From Psychrobacter sp. Pi2-52 (GTDB taxonomy: Bacteria; Pseudomonadota; Gammaproteobacteria; Pseudomonadales; Moraxellaceae), in assembly GCF_904846705.1 (NCBI RefSeq), contig NZ_CAJHBS010000026.1, positions 1 through 40,959 of the forward strand: a stretch of 40,959 nt of DNA, read 5' to 3'. A model generated the notes under the pieces. The model searched no databases, was not told the DNA's origin, and saw only the letters and a list, made by a program, of their open reading frames with translations. The translations under genes and the position numbers were made by a program. Positions 8,000 through 18,407 of the stretch are shown here, piece after piece; positions within the stretch are counted from its first letter, which is position 1; each line of letters begins with the position of its first letter.

Positions 8000-8039
8000 A
8001 GTGAGACACTTTAATAAAAGATTATTAAAAAATCTCACT
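8000..8039. repeat. Nested inverted repeat upstream of the FUSC gene
   Basis: AGTGAGA (8000-8006) pairs with TCTCACT (8033-8039). Inside it TTTAATAA (8010-8017) pairs with TTATTAAA (8022-8029) around the tetraloop AAGA. The two stems are separated by a 3x3 internal loop. It begins about 30 bases upstream of the GTG start, so it may be a leader hairpin or a protein binding site. Confidence 0.5.
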
Positions 8040-8084
8040 AACTAGCGGTAAGTATAAGTTGATATTCTATCAGCAAAATGACGG

Positions 8085-8130
8085 GCAAAAAATAACGCCT
8101 TCTACCTATTATTCACAGGTAAAAGGCGTT
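8085..8130 (-). terminator. Terminator of gltD
   Basis: AACGCCTT-C-TACCT pairs with AGGTA-A-AAGGCGTT. On the minus strand the hairpin is followed by TATTTTTTG. It lies about 130 bases past the gltD stop. Confidence 0.75.
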
Positions 8131-8257
8131 ATAAAAAATATCCTAGCACACTATATTGAAATCTACGCTATTGAAGATTATTTATCAAATGACTCAACAA
8201 ATTATTCATTGAGAACCGCATCAGTGTGAATGAGTAATAGTCTATTGCGCTAGCGTA

Positions 8258-9811
<1,554 letters not shown>

Positions 9812-9845
9812 CTAAAAACGGAACGCTGGCTAACCTAATCAAAGC

Positions 9846-9902
9846 GACTGCCGATCCATCAATACATTCTATCAATGCACTCCATTGATACGATAGGCAG
9901 TC
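9846..9902. repeat. Nested inverted repeat between gltB and gltD
   Basis: The outer arms GACTGCC (9846-9852) and GGCAGTC (9896-9902) enclose a perfect inner hairpin. That hairpin is TATCAATG (9870-9877) and CATTGATA (9883-9890) with loop CACTC. It lies directly past the gltB stop. There is no T run, so it is more likely an RNA stability or processing element than a terminator. Confidence 0.6.
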
Positions 9903-9911
9903 ATGTATCGG

Positions 9912-12900
9912 CTATTGTGGGTCGGCCATGGTAGTTTTAAGAAGGCTTGCAATGTTCGCCGCTTTTGGCTTAACCAAATAGAACTTACGAACATAGTGCT
10001 CAAAGTCATTCAGAATTGTCTGACCCCATGCACTGCCTGTTTTATCTACATGAGCTTCAATCACTTGTTGCAAATGAATGCGATGCTCTTCTGTTTGCTC
10101 GCTTGAAATACGATTTAGATCGATTAGCTCATGGTTGCAACGGTCAAAGAAGTCGCCTTCCATATCGAGTACATACGCAAAACCACCCGTCATACCAGCA
10201 CCGAAGTTGAGTCCAGTACGGCCAAGAATCGTGACGATACCGCCAGTCATATATTCACAGCAATGGTCGCCTGTGCCTTCGATAACTGCGTGTGCGCCAG
10301 AGTTACGGACGCCAAAACGCTCACCTGCAGTACCAGCAGCATATAGCTTACCGCCAGTTGCACCATAGAGACAGGTATTACCGATGATGGCCGTTTCTTG
10401 TGCTATAAAGTTTGAGTCTTTTGGCGGATAAATAACAATCTCACCACCAGCCATGCCTTTGCCCACATAGTCATTGGCATCACCTTCAAGCTCGATATTT
10501 AAACCGCCAGCATTCCACACACCCAAACTTTGTCCTGCAGTACCAGTTAAACGAAGTTTGATTGGCATATCGCTCATGCCAAGGTTGCCCCAGACTTGCG
10601 CAATCTCACCAGAAATACGAGCACCGATAGAGCGGTCACAGTTACCAACGAAATAGCTATAGTCGCCGCCTGCTCCTTTACGAATGTTCACGAGCATATC
10701 GCTAATCATTTGCTCAGCAAGCAAGCCTTTATCAAACGGCTCGTTACGCTCCACCTGACACGTCTGGGCTTTGCCCACACTGGCTGGGTGACTAAATAGC
10801 AATGGTGTTAAATCAAGATGACGCTGCTTATCAGTGTTACCTTCTAGAATATCAAGCAAGTCAGTACGACCGACCAGCTCTTCCATACTGCGAACACCTA
10901 ACGCTGCCAACCATTCACGTGTTTCGGTCGCGACAAACTTAAAGAAGTTAATCAGCATTTCTGCTTCGCCAATGAAATGCTCATCACGCAGCTTGGCTTT
11001 TTGAGTAGCAACACCTGTCGGACAGTTGTTTAAATGGCAAATACGTAGGTACTTACAACCAACTGCAATCATCGGCGTGGTACCAAAGCCAAAGCTTTCT
11101 GCACCCAAGATAGCAGCTTTTACTACATCCAGTCCTGTTTTTAGACCACCGTCAGTCTGGACACGCACCTTATCACGTAACCCGTTCACTCGTAGAGACT
11201 GATGAGTCTCAGCCAAACCTAGCTCCCATGGTGAGCCTGCATGATGGATAGACGATAGCGGAGACGCTGCCGTACCACCGTCATAGCCCGAGATAGTAAT
11301 CAGATCGGCGTAGGCTTTTGCAACGCCTGTCGCGATCGTACCAACACCTGGACGTGAGACCAATTTAACCGATACCAATGCATCTGGATTGACTTGTTTT
11401 AAATCAAAAATCAGCTGTGCCAAATCTTCGATAGAATAAATATCATGATGCGGCGGCGGTGAAATCAAAGTCACACCTGGCACCGAGTAACGCAAGCGTG
11501 CAATCAGCGCGTTGACTTTACCACCAGGTAGCTGTCCACCTTCACCAGGCTTGGCACCTTGAGCTACTTTAATCTGCATGACTTCAGCGGAACGAAGGTA
11601 GGCAGGTGTCACCCCGAAACGACCAGAGGCAACTTGCTTGATCTTTGAGTTACGCAATGTGCCATAACGTGCAGGATCTTCACCGCCCTCACCAGAGTTT
11701 GAACGACCACCGATGGTATTCATAGCCATCGCAATCGACTCATGCGCTTCAGGAGATAGCGCCCCTAATGACATGCCAGCTGAGTCAAAACGCGTCAAGA
11801 TTTCAGAGATATCTTCCACTTCATTGATATCGATACTGTTGTCGGTTTTCAGTTGCAACAAATCACGTAAGGTCGCTACCGGACGGCTATTAACTAAATC
11901 AGCATAATTACGGTAATTATCGTAATCACCAGTACGTACTGCAGTATGCAGGCTATTAATCACATCAGGATTAAAGGCATGGTACTCTTTGTTGAAGACA
12001 AATTTGAGCAGACCACCCTGATCTAGAGGGGCACGACGCTTAAACGCATTGGCAGCCAGTTGCGCTTGATCAGTAGCAAGGTCTGCAAAGGTAGCGCCTT
12101 TGATTCGACTTTGTACGCCTTTAAAGCATAAATTGACGACTTCTTCTGATAGGCCGACTGCTTCAAACAACTGCGCGCCGCGATAAGAAACAATGGTAGA
12201 GATACCCATTTTTGATAAGATTTTCAGCAAACCTTTATCTAAGCCTTTGCGGAAATTAACACGGGCTTGAATCGGATCACCGAGTAGCTCACCAGTCGCG
12301 ACCAAATCATCAATGACATCGTATGCCAGATATGGATATACACAAGTTGCACCAAAACCAATCAATACCGCTATTTGATGCGAGTCACGGGCAAGACCTG
12401 TCTCAATGATTAAATTAGCATCGGTACGGATACCTTGCGCGATTAGATAATGATGCACAGCACCAGTTACCATAATGGCGTTGGCGGGTACTTTGTCTGC
12501 ATCGATATCTTTATCAGATAAGACAATCAACGTATTACCTGAGCGAATGTTATCTGCCACTTGCTCACAGATAGCGACGATAGCATCAGATAGTTCTAAA
12601 GTACGGTCATAGTTCAGATCAATGCGAGCCATCTTAAACGCTGGATCATCCAAAGTTTCAAGCTGCTGCATCTTGCTGGCTGACAATACTGGCGATGACA
12701 AAATAATACGATGAGCATCTCTCGCAGATGGTGCAAATACGTTAGTCTCAGCGCCTAAGCAGGTCTGCAACGACATCACGATTGATTCACGTAATGGATC
12801 GATTGGCGGATTGGTTACCTGTGCAAACTGCTGGCGGAAAAAATCACCGACATGGCGAATTTGCTGCGACAGTACAGCCATTGGCGTATCGTCACCCATT

Positions 12901-14375
12901 GAGCCGACTGGTTCTTGACCATTTTCAGCATTAGGGCGAATGATTTCTGTGCGCTCTTCATTGGTGATGTGATACATCTTTTGTAGCGCTTTGAGCTTAT
13001 CACCGCGGCACGCTTGCGTTGCCAATGTCTCTTCTAGACGCTCATCATCACGGACACGCGTCGCTTCTTCACGCAACCATTTACGATATGGATGCGCCGT
13101 TTTTAGTAAAGTTGCAATAGCGGTTGTATCTAGAATTTGACCTGTTAACGTATCAATGACCAGCATTTGACCAGGTCCAACGCGACCTTTTGCCAATACA
13201 TCTTGTGGCTCGTAATCCCAAACACCCACTTCTGATGCAACAGTGATATAACCGTTCTTAGTGGTTACCCAACGTGACGGGCGCAGACCGTTTCTATCGA
13301 GCATACAGACCGCATAGCGTCCATCTTGAATGACTAGACCTGCTGGACCGTCCCACGCTTCCATATGCTGTGAGTAAAACTCATAAAACGCACGCAGATC
13401 CATATCCATGCTATCAACATTCTGCCACGCTGGCGGTACCAAGATAGACATTGCATGGAACAGGTTCATACCACCAGACATAAGCACTTCGAGCATGTTA
13501 TCTAAGCTAGATGAATCTGAACCCGTACTATTTACAAGTGGTGTCAGCTCATTCAAGTTAGGCAGTTTGTCTGATTTTAGCTTTGGCGTACGGGCTTTAG
13601 ACCAGTTGCGGTTGCCTGTAATGGTATTTAACTCACCATTGTGCGCAAGATAACGGAATGGCTGTGCCAATGGCCAGCGCGGCAAGGTATTGGTTGAAAA
13701 ACGCTGATGGAAGACTACGATATGTGATGCCAAACGCTCATCTTGCAAATCCAAGAAAAACGCTGGTAAATCTGAAGGCATTACCAAGCCTTTGTAAATA
13801 ATAGTCTGACAACTCAATGAACAGACGTAAAATAGATCATCATCCGTCAAACGCTGCTCTGCTTTTTTGCGTGCAACAAACAGCTTACGGTTGAAATCAT
13901 CGGCAGCTAGATCATCTGGCGCATTAACGAACACTTGCTTAAAGTCTGGCAATGTCTCACGACCAATCTCACCAACTATACTCAAGTCAAGTGGTACATC
14001 ACGCCAGCCAGCCACTTCTAATCCTTGGGCCGTAATCTCATCGCTTAATACTTGTTGGCTATGCTTGGCTTTATCGCTATCTAAATTAACGAACACCATA
14101 CCGACAGCAAAGTTGTCCGTAATGGCAAATTGCTGCTCGTCAGCAATCTGTTTAAAGAAATCGGTAGGCGTCGCTAATAGTAAGCCACAACCATCACCAG
14201 TTCTACCGTCAGCAGCAACACCGCCGCGATGTGTCATACAACTTAAACTATGAATGGCAGTTTTTACCAAATCATGGCTCGCTTCACCCTCAATATGGGC
14301 AATTAGGCCAAAACCGCAATTATCAGAAAAATCATCTGGCGTGGCCAGGTGTGTTTGTGAGGAAATCATTGACAT
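9912..14375 (-). CDS. gltB: Glutamate synthase (NADPH) large subunit
   Basis: GltB releases ammonia from glutamine and adds it to 2-oxoglutarate, giving two glutamates. The 1487-residue precursor begins with a short propeptide. Cys20 ([13 protein letters not shown]) becomes the N-terminal nucleophile of the class II glutamine amidotransferase domain. The central domain and the FMN-binding synthase domain ([11 protein letters not shown], then [12 protein letters not shown]) follow. The 3Fe-4S cysteines are C-x5-C-x4-C in [14 protein letters not shown]. The C-terminal GXGXG beta-helix contains [19 protein letters not shown]. The open frame can start at a TTG at 14402, but the ATG at 14375 has AGGA six bases upstream and gives a normal propeptide length. 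It pairs with gltD downstream and has a long structured region upstream. Confidence 0.96.
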   Translation of the reverse strand: MSMISSQTHLATPDDFSDNCGFGLIAHIEGEASHDLVKTAIHSLSCMTHRGGVAADGRTGDGCGLLLATPTDFFKQIADEQQFAITDNFAVGMVFVNLDSDKAKHSQQVLSDEITAQGLEVAGWRDVPLDLSIVGEIGRETLPDFKQVFVNAPDDLAADDFNRKLFVARKKAEQRLTDDDLFYVCSLSCQTIIYKGLVMPSDLPAFFLDLQDERLASHIVVFHQRFSTNTLPRWPLAQPFRYLAHNGELNTITGNRNWSKARTPKLKSDKLPNLNELTPLVNSTGSDSSSLDNMLEVLMSGGMNLFHAMSILVPPAWQNVDSMDMDLRAFYEFYSQHMEAWDGPAGLVIQDGRYAVCMLDRNGLRPSRWVTTKNGYITVASEVGVWDYEPQDVLAKGRVGPGQMLVIDTLTGQILDTTAIATLLKTAHPYRKWLREEATRVRDDERLEETLATQACRGDKLKALQKMYHITNEERTEIIRPNAENGQEPVGSMGDDTPMAVLSQQIRHVGDFFRQQFAQVTNPPIDPLRESIVMSLQTCLGAETNVFAPSARDAHRIILSSPVLSASKMQQLETLDDPAFKMARIDLNYDRTLELSDAIVAICEQVADNIRSGNTLIVLSDKDIDADKVPANAIMVTGAVHHYLIAQGIRTDANLIIETGLARDSHQIAVLIGFGATCVYPYLAYDVIDDLVATGELLGDPIQARVNFRKGLDKGLLKILSKMGISTIVSYRGAQLFEAVGLSEEVVNLCFKGVQSRIKGATFADLATDQAQLAANAFKRRAPLDQGGLLKFVFNKEYHAFNPDVINSLHTAVRTGDYDNYRNYADLVNSRPVATLRDLLQLKTDNSIDINEVEDISEILTRFDSAGMSLGALSPEAHESIAMAMNTIGGRSNSGEGGEDPARYGTLRNSKIKQVASGRFGVTPAYLRSAEVMQIKVAQGAKPGEGGQLPGGKVNALIARLRYSVPGVTLISPPPHHDIYSIEDLAQLIFDLKQVNPDALVSVKLVSRPGVGTIATGVAKAYADLITISGYDGGTAASPLSSIHHAGSPWELGLAETHQSLRVNGLRDKVRVQTDGGLKTGLDVVKAAILGAESFGFGTTPMIAVGCKYLRICHLNNCPTGVATQKAKLRDEHFIGEAEMLINFFKFVATETREWLAALGVRSMEELVGRTDLLDILEGNTDKQRHLDLTPLLFSHPASVGKAQTCQVERNEPFDKGLLAEQMISDMLVNIRKGAGGDYSYFVGNCDRSIGARISGEIAQVWGNLGMSDMPIKLRLTGTAGQSLGVWNAGGLNIELEGDANDYVGKGMAGGEIVIYPPKDSNFIAQETAIIGNTCLYGATGGKLYAAGTAGERFGVRNSGAHAVIEGTGDHCCEYMTGGIVTILGRTGLNFGAGMTGGFAYVLDMEGDFFDRCNHELIDLNRISSEQTEEHRIHLQQVIEAHVDKTGSAWGQTILNDFEHYVRKFYLVKPKAANIASLLKTTMADPQ

Positions 14376-14402
14376 AGCTTGTCCTTTTAAGTAGACGGGC
14401 AA

Positions 14403-15188
14403 CTTACATTTCCAATGCGGAGTATAAGTTGGTACCCGTAAGCAGAACGGGCTGATAGTGGATATTCGTGTGTTCGAATTAGCAAATAGTGCAATGCTCG
14501 ATAGACATCATACTTTAAGAGAAAGTAAAACCCTTGACCCTCCTGGTCATTAGCTGATGTCTTGACATGTGGTCCGTGTATCAAAAGATAGTAAGTAGCA
14601 GCCCTTGGCAACGGGAGAATCTACGCCCTTAAATGCCAGTTACTCAATCAGTGATATCTAATGCCATTCATTTAAGCATCATTTGTTATGTTGTCATGTT
14701 TAGCATTTAGCGCTAAGCATAAAATAACTTAATAACGGTGCACTTGTTTATCTTGAATATCTGACGCCCTGTATTCAAGCACTTTGTTTACCCTAAAAAG
14801 AGTGACAATAAGAGAGGTTGCGTCACTTACGATAGCCTTATTATAGATAGTAAGTAACCGCGCTTGAGACAATAATATTTAGTAAAGAACTCTAAAAACT
14901 AAGAAAAAACCACTAAATAGTTGTTAAATAGACATTTTTTACGATAACTATACAGAACGTCGCCCACAGTTATATTAGTTAATGATTGTCGAAAAATCTA
15001 GTCTTTTCTATCGATTCATCAGCCATAAATTGTAAGAGGACTTATTACTATTGGTTATGAGACAAATAAAACTGCTATTAAAATTTTAATGCAAACCATA
15101 TAAATGACAGTTAGTAAAAGGCTTTGATAATACTTAGCAGTAGTAGCTTGCCGCTTATTGTGACGATAAAACTATTTTGTATAGTGCT
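14403..15188 (-). promoter_or_regulatory. Long gene-free region upstream of gltB
   Basis: About 790 bases carry no convincing gene. The part next to gltB (to about 14640) can fold extensively as RNA and is listed separately. Further upstream are a perfect TTAGCGCTAA palindrome (14707-14716), an inverted repeat CTTGAATA/TATTCAAG with a 12-base spacer (14752-14779), and ACTTAC/GTAAGT arms near 14824-14854. These are candidate regulator sites. A weak promoter for gltB, ATGACA and TTAAAT 16 bases apart near 14670-14700 on the minus strand, would give a leader of about 300 bases. Confidence 0.45.
14435..14562 (-). ncRNA. Putative structured 5' leader RNA of gltB
   Basis: On the minus strand an 8-bp helix AGACATCA/TGATGTCT (14555-14562 with 14503-14510) encloses two hairpins. 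One is TGACC/GGTCA with loop AGGAG (14535-14549). The other is TACTTT/AAAGTA with loop CTCTT (14511-14527), stacked directly on the closing helix. Together they form a 60-base three-way junction. Downstream are two more hairpins, ATTCG/CGAAT (14464-14479) and CCCGT/ACGGG (14435-14451). The loop AGGAG is complementary to the 16S rRNA tail. I do not recognise a named riboswitch family here. The fold is read by eye from base pairing only. Confidence 0.4.
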
Positions 15189-15221
15189 AAAAAAACCCAC
15201 TAACCAAATCGCTAGTGGGTT
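15189..15221 (-). terminator. Terminator of the SPOR-domain gene
   Basis: AACCCACTA (15194-15202) pairs with TAGTGGGTT (15213-15221). On the minus strand a run of seven T follows. It lies directly after the stop at 15240 and ends the aroK-aroB-SPOR unit. Confidence 0.9.
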
Positions 15222-15239
15222 AAATTAATCAAGCAAAAA

Positions 15240-16331
15240 CTAATTACTCTTATCTTCTATTAGCGCTTTTATACTGTCGCTATTATTTTTGGGAGGATTT
15301 GCGTTAGCACTTTTGCCATTAGCATTTGAATTATTATTTGTGCTACTAGGGGGCTTAGGCGTTGGCACGACTGGGGGCTTCTTACTGGTACTGCTCTCCG
15401 CCGGTGCCGCAGGCTTTTTGTTTTCTGGCGCAGGCTTACTTGCGTTGTTTTCTTCTTTTGGCGATGCTTCAGATATTGTCTGCGTCTCACCACCAACCGT
15501 GCGCTCTTCGCTAACAGACAGCGTAGCAGAGGTATCTACCGACTGACGAATACTTTCTTGAGTACTGCTACTATTAGCGCTTTCTTGGTTACCTCGATTA
15601 CTGTTAGCACTAGCTGCTTGAGCAGCAGCGGCGTCATCAGCTTCTTCTTGCAAACGAGCAGGCACTTCGCGCTTAGTAGGTTTTAAATCGACGGCACGTG
15701 TACGTTTTGTACTTAGATCTTTTACTGGATCAGGACGCTCATAATTATCAATGATACTGACATACCGATTAATCTCTTCTGGCAGTACACGTACATTTGT
15801 AGGTAACTTAAAGTCTATTAGCTTTGCGGCTCCTACCGCTTCTTGCGGGCTACTCATAATCCCATAAGTCAGCATATAACGGACTTGTTTTTCATCATCA
15901 AGATAACGGAAATAAGCGAATTTATCACGATCTCGACGGCCTTCTAAGTAACTAACAATCACATCATTTTCAGCGACATTCATTACTTGAACAGTCCACT
16001 TGCCTTTGTTAGCCAGCAGATAACGCTTGTCTTTAAACTCATCGGGATAATCGCGCAAATCTCGAATCGTTGCATCAAAGTTAATCGGTTGTACATCCGT
16101 ATCTAGCTCATGTAGCGATTCGACCTTTAGTGGTTGCTCAAACTCTTCATTCAAAATCTCTGGCGCTGATATCGGTGCATTCTCAATTTTGGCACCCATG
16201 GCTGGCGTTTGACTAAACATCCATACTAACGCTGTGACCACCCCTAAAAGCAGGGTCACTATTAGCCAAATCAGTGCTTGACGACTGTATGATTGGCTAG
16301 CAGTACGCGTTTTTGTTTTTGATGTTGCCAT
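15240..16331 (-). CDS. SPOR-domain membrane protein (DamX-like position)
   Basis: This 363-residue protein has a basic N-terminus, one membrane segment at about 19-40 (LIWLIVTLLLGVVTALVWMF), a linker, and a SPOR domain at about 109-195. The SPOR part runs from KGKWTVQVMN to RYVSII and contains YMLTYGIMSSPQEA. SPOR domains bind denuded peptidoglycan at division sites. About 165 residues of low-complexity tail rich in Ser, Asn, Pro, Glu and Lys follow. In E. coli damX also follows aroB, but there the SPOR domain is at the C-terminus; here it is in the middle. The ATG was chosen because AAGGA stands seven bases before it; a GTG seven codons upstream is open but unsupported. Topology predicts a periplasmic SPOR domain and tail. 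A role in cell division is inferred. Confidence 0.75.
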   Translation of the reverse strand: MATSKTKTRTASQSYSRQALIWLIVTLLLGVVTALVWMFSQTPAMGAKIENAPISAPEILNEEFEQPLKVESLHELDTDVQPINFDATIRDLRDYPDEFKDKRYLLANKGKWTVQVMNVAENDVIVSYLEGRRDRDKFAYFRYLDDEKQVRYMLTYGIMSSPQEAVGAAKLIDFKLPTNVRVLPEEINRYVSIIDNYERPDPVKDLSTKRTRAVDLKPTKREVPARLQEEADDAAAAQAASANSNRGNQESANSSSTQESIRQSVDTSATLSVSEERTVGGETQTISEASPKEENNASKPAPENKKPAAPAESSTSKKPPVVPTPKPPSSTNNNSNANGKSANANPPKNNSDSIKALIEDKSN

Positions 16332-16461
16332 GAGGCGGTCCTTGGTAAACACATGTTTTACAGCATGATATAAATGCTTATTTAAACAAAGGTACAGCTA
16401 ACCAGTTGGCTATAAGTACGAGATTTTAGTATAAATATATAAACGATAAATTCTTGAGACG

Positions 16462-17568
16462 TTACGCGCTATGTTTTGACAAAACTTCATGCAATAGTTG
16501 GCCGTCAAACTCATTAGTCATTACCGCATCGCCTATTGATTTTAACAAAATTAGGCGAATTTGTCCGTGTTTCACCTTTTTATCGTGACCCATTAAATCT
16601 AAAGCAGTATCTACACCGATAGCTGGTGGAGTAATAGGTAAGTTTGCCAATTCTAAAACACGCTTAATACGTACGACTTCAACATCAGTTAGCCAGCCAA
16701 TTTTTTGCGATAGCTCAGCTGCTTGTACCATGCCAGCCGCTACTGCTTCGCCATGTAACCAATTACCATAGCCTTCATGTGTTTCAATCACATGACCAAA
16801 AGTATGACCAAAGTTCAATAGCGCGCGCACACCTGACTCTCTTTCGTCTTGTGCCACTACATCAGCTTTGTACTGACAGCAGCGCTTTACAGCTTCACCA
16901 AGTACAGCCAAGTCAAGCGCCATCATTGCAGGCAGGTTTGCCTCAAGCCACGTTAAAAATGCCTCATCCATGATAAGGGCATATTTAATAATCTCAGCCA
17001 CTCCAGCCGATAGCTCACGCGCAGGCAGTGTCTTAAGCGTACTCATATCGGCAAGCACCATTTGCGGCTGCCAAAAAGCACCAATCATATTTTTACCTTG
17101 CGGATGATTGATACCCGTTTTACCACCAACACTAGAATCTACTTGTGACAATAGCGTCGTTGGAATTTGGATAAAATTGACACCGCGCATAAAGCTAGCA
17201 GCAGCAAAACCAGTCATATCACCGATTACACCACCACCAAGAGCAATAAGTGTCACATCGCGATTGAAGTGTTCTGTCATTAGCGCATCGTAAATCTGAT
17301 CAATACTTGCCTGATTTTTGTATTGTTCGCCATCTGGCAGTACGCACACCTTTACCGTAAACTGCTCTGCTAGCTCATCTTCTAACGCTTTTAAGTATAA
17401 AGGTGCCACAGTGTCATTAGTAACAATCAAAACCTGACGGCCACTGATATAAGGCTTGATCTGCTTCGCCATACTGCTATGCTCAGTCGCAGATTGTTCA
17501 GTAATGACAATAGGATAATCATGACTTTGCGTATGAACTATTAGGCCATCATGAAACGTCATTACCAT
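16462..17568 (-). CDS. aroB: 3-dehydroquinate synthase
   Basis: AroB converts DAHP to 3-dehydroquinate, the second step of the shikimate pathway, using NAD and a divalent metal. The 368 residues are the usual length. The NAD-binding [19 protein letters not shown], the [19 protein letters not shown] block and the metal ligands in [10 protein letters not shown] and HGEAVAAGM are all present. The start ATG has AGGAG six bases upstream. It lies 75 bases after aroK, the gene for a later step of the same pathway, and 130 bases before the SPOR-domain gene. This is the conserved aroK-aroB order of gammaproteobacteria. Confidence 0.96.
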   Translation of the reverse strand: MVMTFHDGLIVHTQSHDYPIVITEQSATEHSSMAKQIKPYISGRQVLIVTNDTVAPLYLKALEDELAEQFTVKVCVLPDGEQYKNQASIDQIYDALMTEHFNRDVTLIALGGGVIGDMTGFAAASFMRGVNFIQIPTTLLSQVDSSVGGKTGINHPQGKNMIGAFWQPQMVLADMSTLKTLPARELSAGVAEIIKYALIMDEAFLTWLEANLPAMMALDLAVLGEAVKRCCQYKADVVAQDERESGVRALLNFGHTFGHVIETHEGYGNWLHGEAVAAGMVQAAELSQKIGWLTDVEVVRIKRVLELANLPITPPAIGVDTALDLMGHDKKVKHGQIRLILLKSIGDAVMTNEFDGQLLHEVLSKHSA

Positions 17569-17643
17569 GTGATACTCCTAAAGCATTTCTAATGAGGTAA
17601 AAGTAATTGAGTCTGCATATCAATCGTAGTTGCCAGTCTATTA

Positions 17644-18204
17644 CTAGTCTTCTTGGTGCGCTGATGCGTCGGTAGTGCAGTCGACGAATGATTCTAGCTG
17701 CTGCATCAATTGATTGACCATGTGGCGTGGATACGTGTGACCAGTAGGCATAATAATATGGGCGACTTGGCGATAGAGTGGATCGCGAGCACTATACAAA
17801 TCTTGCAGTATTTTTCTAGGATTAGGCTGCTGCAATAATGGTCGAGACTTGTCTTTAGAGGTACGTGCCAGCTGCACCTCGACAGGTGCATTAAGATAAA
17901 CCACGATGCCACGCTGTTTTAGAAACTCTCTGTTTTCAGCACACATGACTGCACCGCCACCGGTGGCTAATACGACTTGAGAGTTTTGAGTCAATTCATC
18001 AATGGCACGCGTTTCACGCTCACGGAAACCTGCCTCGCCTTCTTTGGCAAATATCCAAGCAATGTCGGCACCCGTCTGCGATTCAATATACCAATCGCTG
18101 TCTACAAACGTGCGACCTAACTGCTTGGCAAGCAGTTTTCCGATTGTCGTCTTCCCTGCTCCCATCGGACCCACTAAAAACACCGACGGTAATTCCTGCC
18201 CCAT
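17644..18204 (-). CDS. aroK: Shikimate kinase
   Basis: AroK phosphorylates shikimate with ATP. The 186-residue protein has the P-loop GPMGAGKTT (Lys18, Thr19), the substrate aspartates in VDSDW (35-37), and ATGGGAVM with the glycine-rich shikimate contact. SKDKSRPLL in the lid region holds the arginine that contacts ATP. The C-terminal tail, about residues 165-186, is acidic and variable. The ATG has GAG eight bases upstream. It is separated from pilQ by a terminator, so aroK probably has its own promoter in the roughly 150 bases before it, although the gene order pilQ-aroK-aroB is conserved. Confidence 0.95.
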   Translation of the reverse strand: MGQELPSVFLVGPMGAGKTTIGKLLAKQLGRTFVDSDWYIESQTGADIAWIFAKEGEAGFRERETRAIDELTQNSQVVLATGGGAVMCAENREFLKQRGIVVYLNAPVEVQLARTSKDKSRPLLQQPNPRKILQDLYSARDPLYRQVAHIIMPTGHTYPRHMVNQLMQQLESFVDCTTDASAHQED

Positions 18205-18353
18205 AATACTTACTCAGCTAAATTAGGTATGATACAACGTCATTGTTATTCTGGCTAGTAATGAGCCGTGATTATTGTGAGTAAAATTTAGAGCACACTA
18301 TTTATCAGTACATACATAGATATTGCAACGCTAAAACCACTAATCTCGCGCAT

Positions 18354-18383
18354 AAAAAAAGCAAGCACTATGGCTTACTTTTT
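18354..18383 (-). terminator. Terminator of pilQ
   Basis: AAAAAGTAAGC pairs with GCTTGCTTTTT on the minus strand, with one G-U pair and a six-base loop, followed by a T run. It ends the pil operon 25 bases after the pilQ stop, before aroK. Confidence 0.8.
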
Positions 18384-18407
18384 CAATGAAAGATTAAAAA
18401 AACTAAA

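Noticed and set aside
14387..14611. 74-residue open frame on the minus strand overlapping the gltB start, as a possible leader peptide gene
   Set aside because: No ribosome binding site, no family likeness, and it coincides with the region that folds as RNA; it is most likely a chance frame.
15289..15546. 85-residue plus-strand frame rich in Gly, Leu and Ala opposite the SPOR gene tail
   Set aside because: It is the mirror of the low-complexity Pro/Ser/Asn codons of the SPOR protein, with no start signal of its own.
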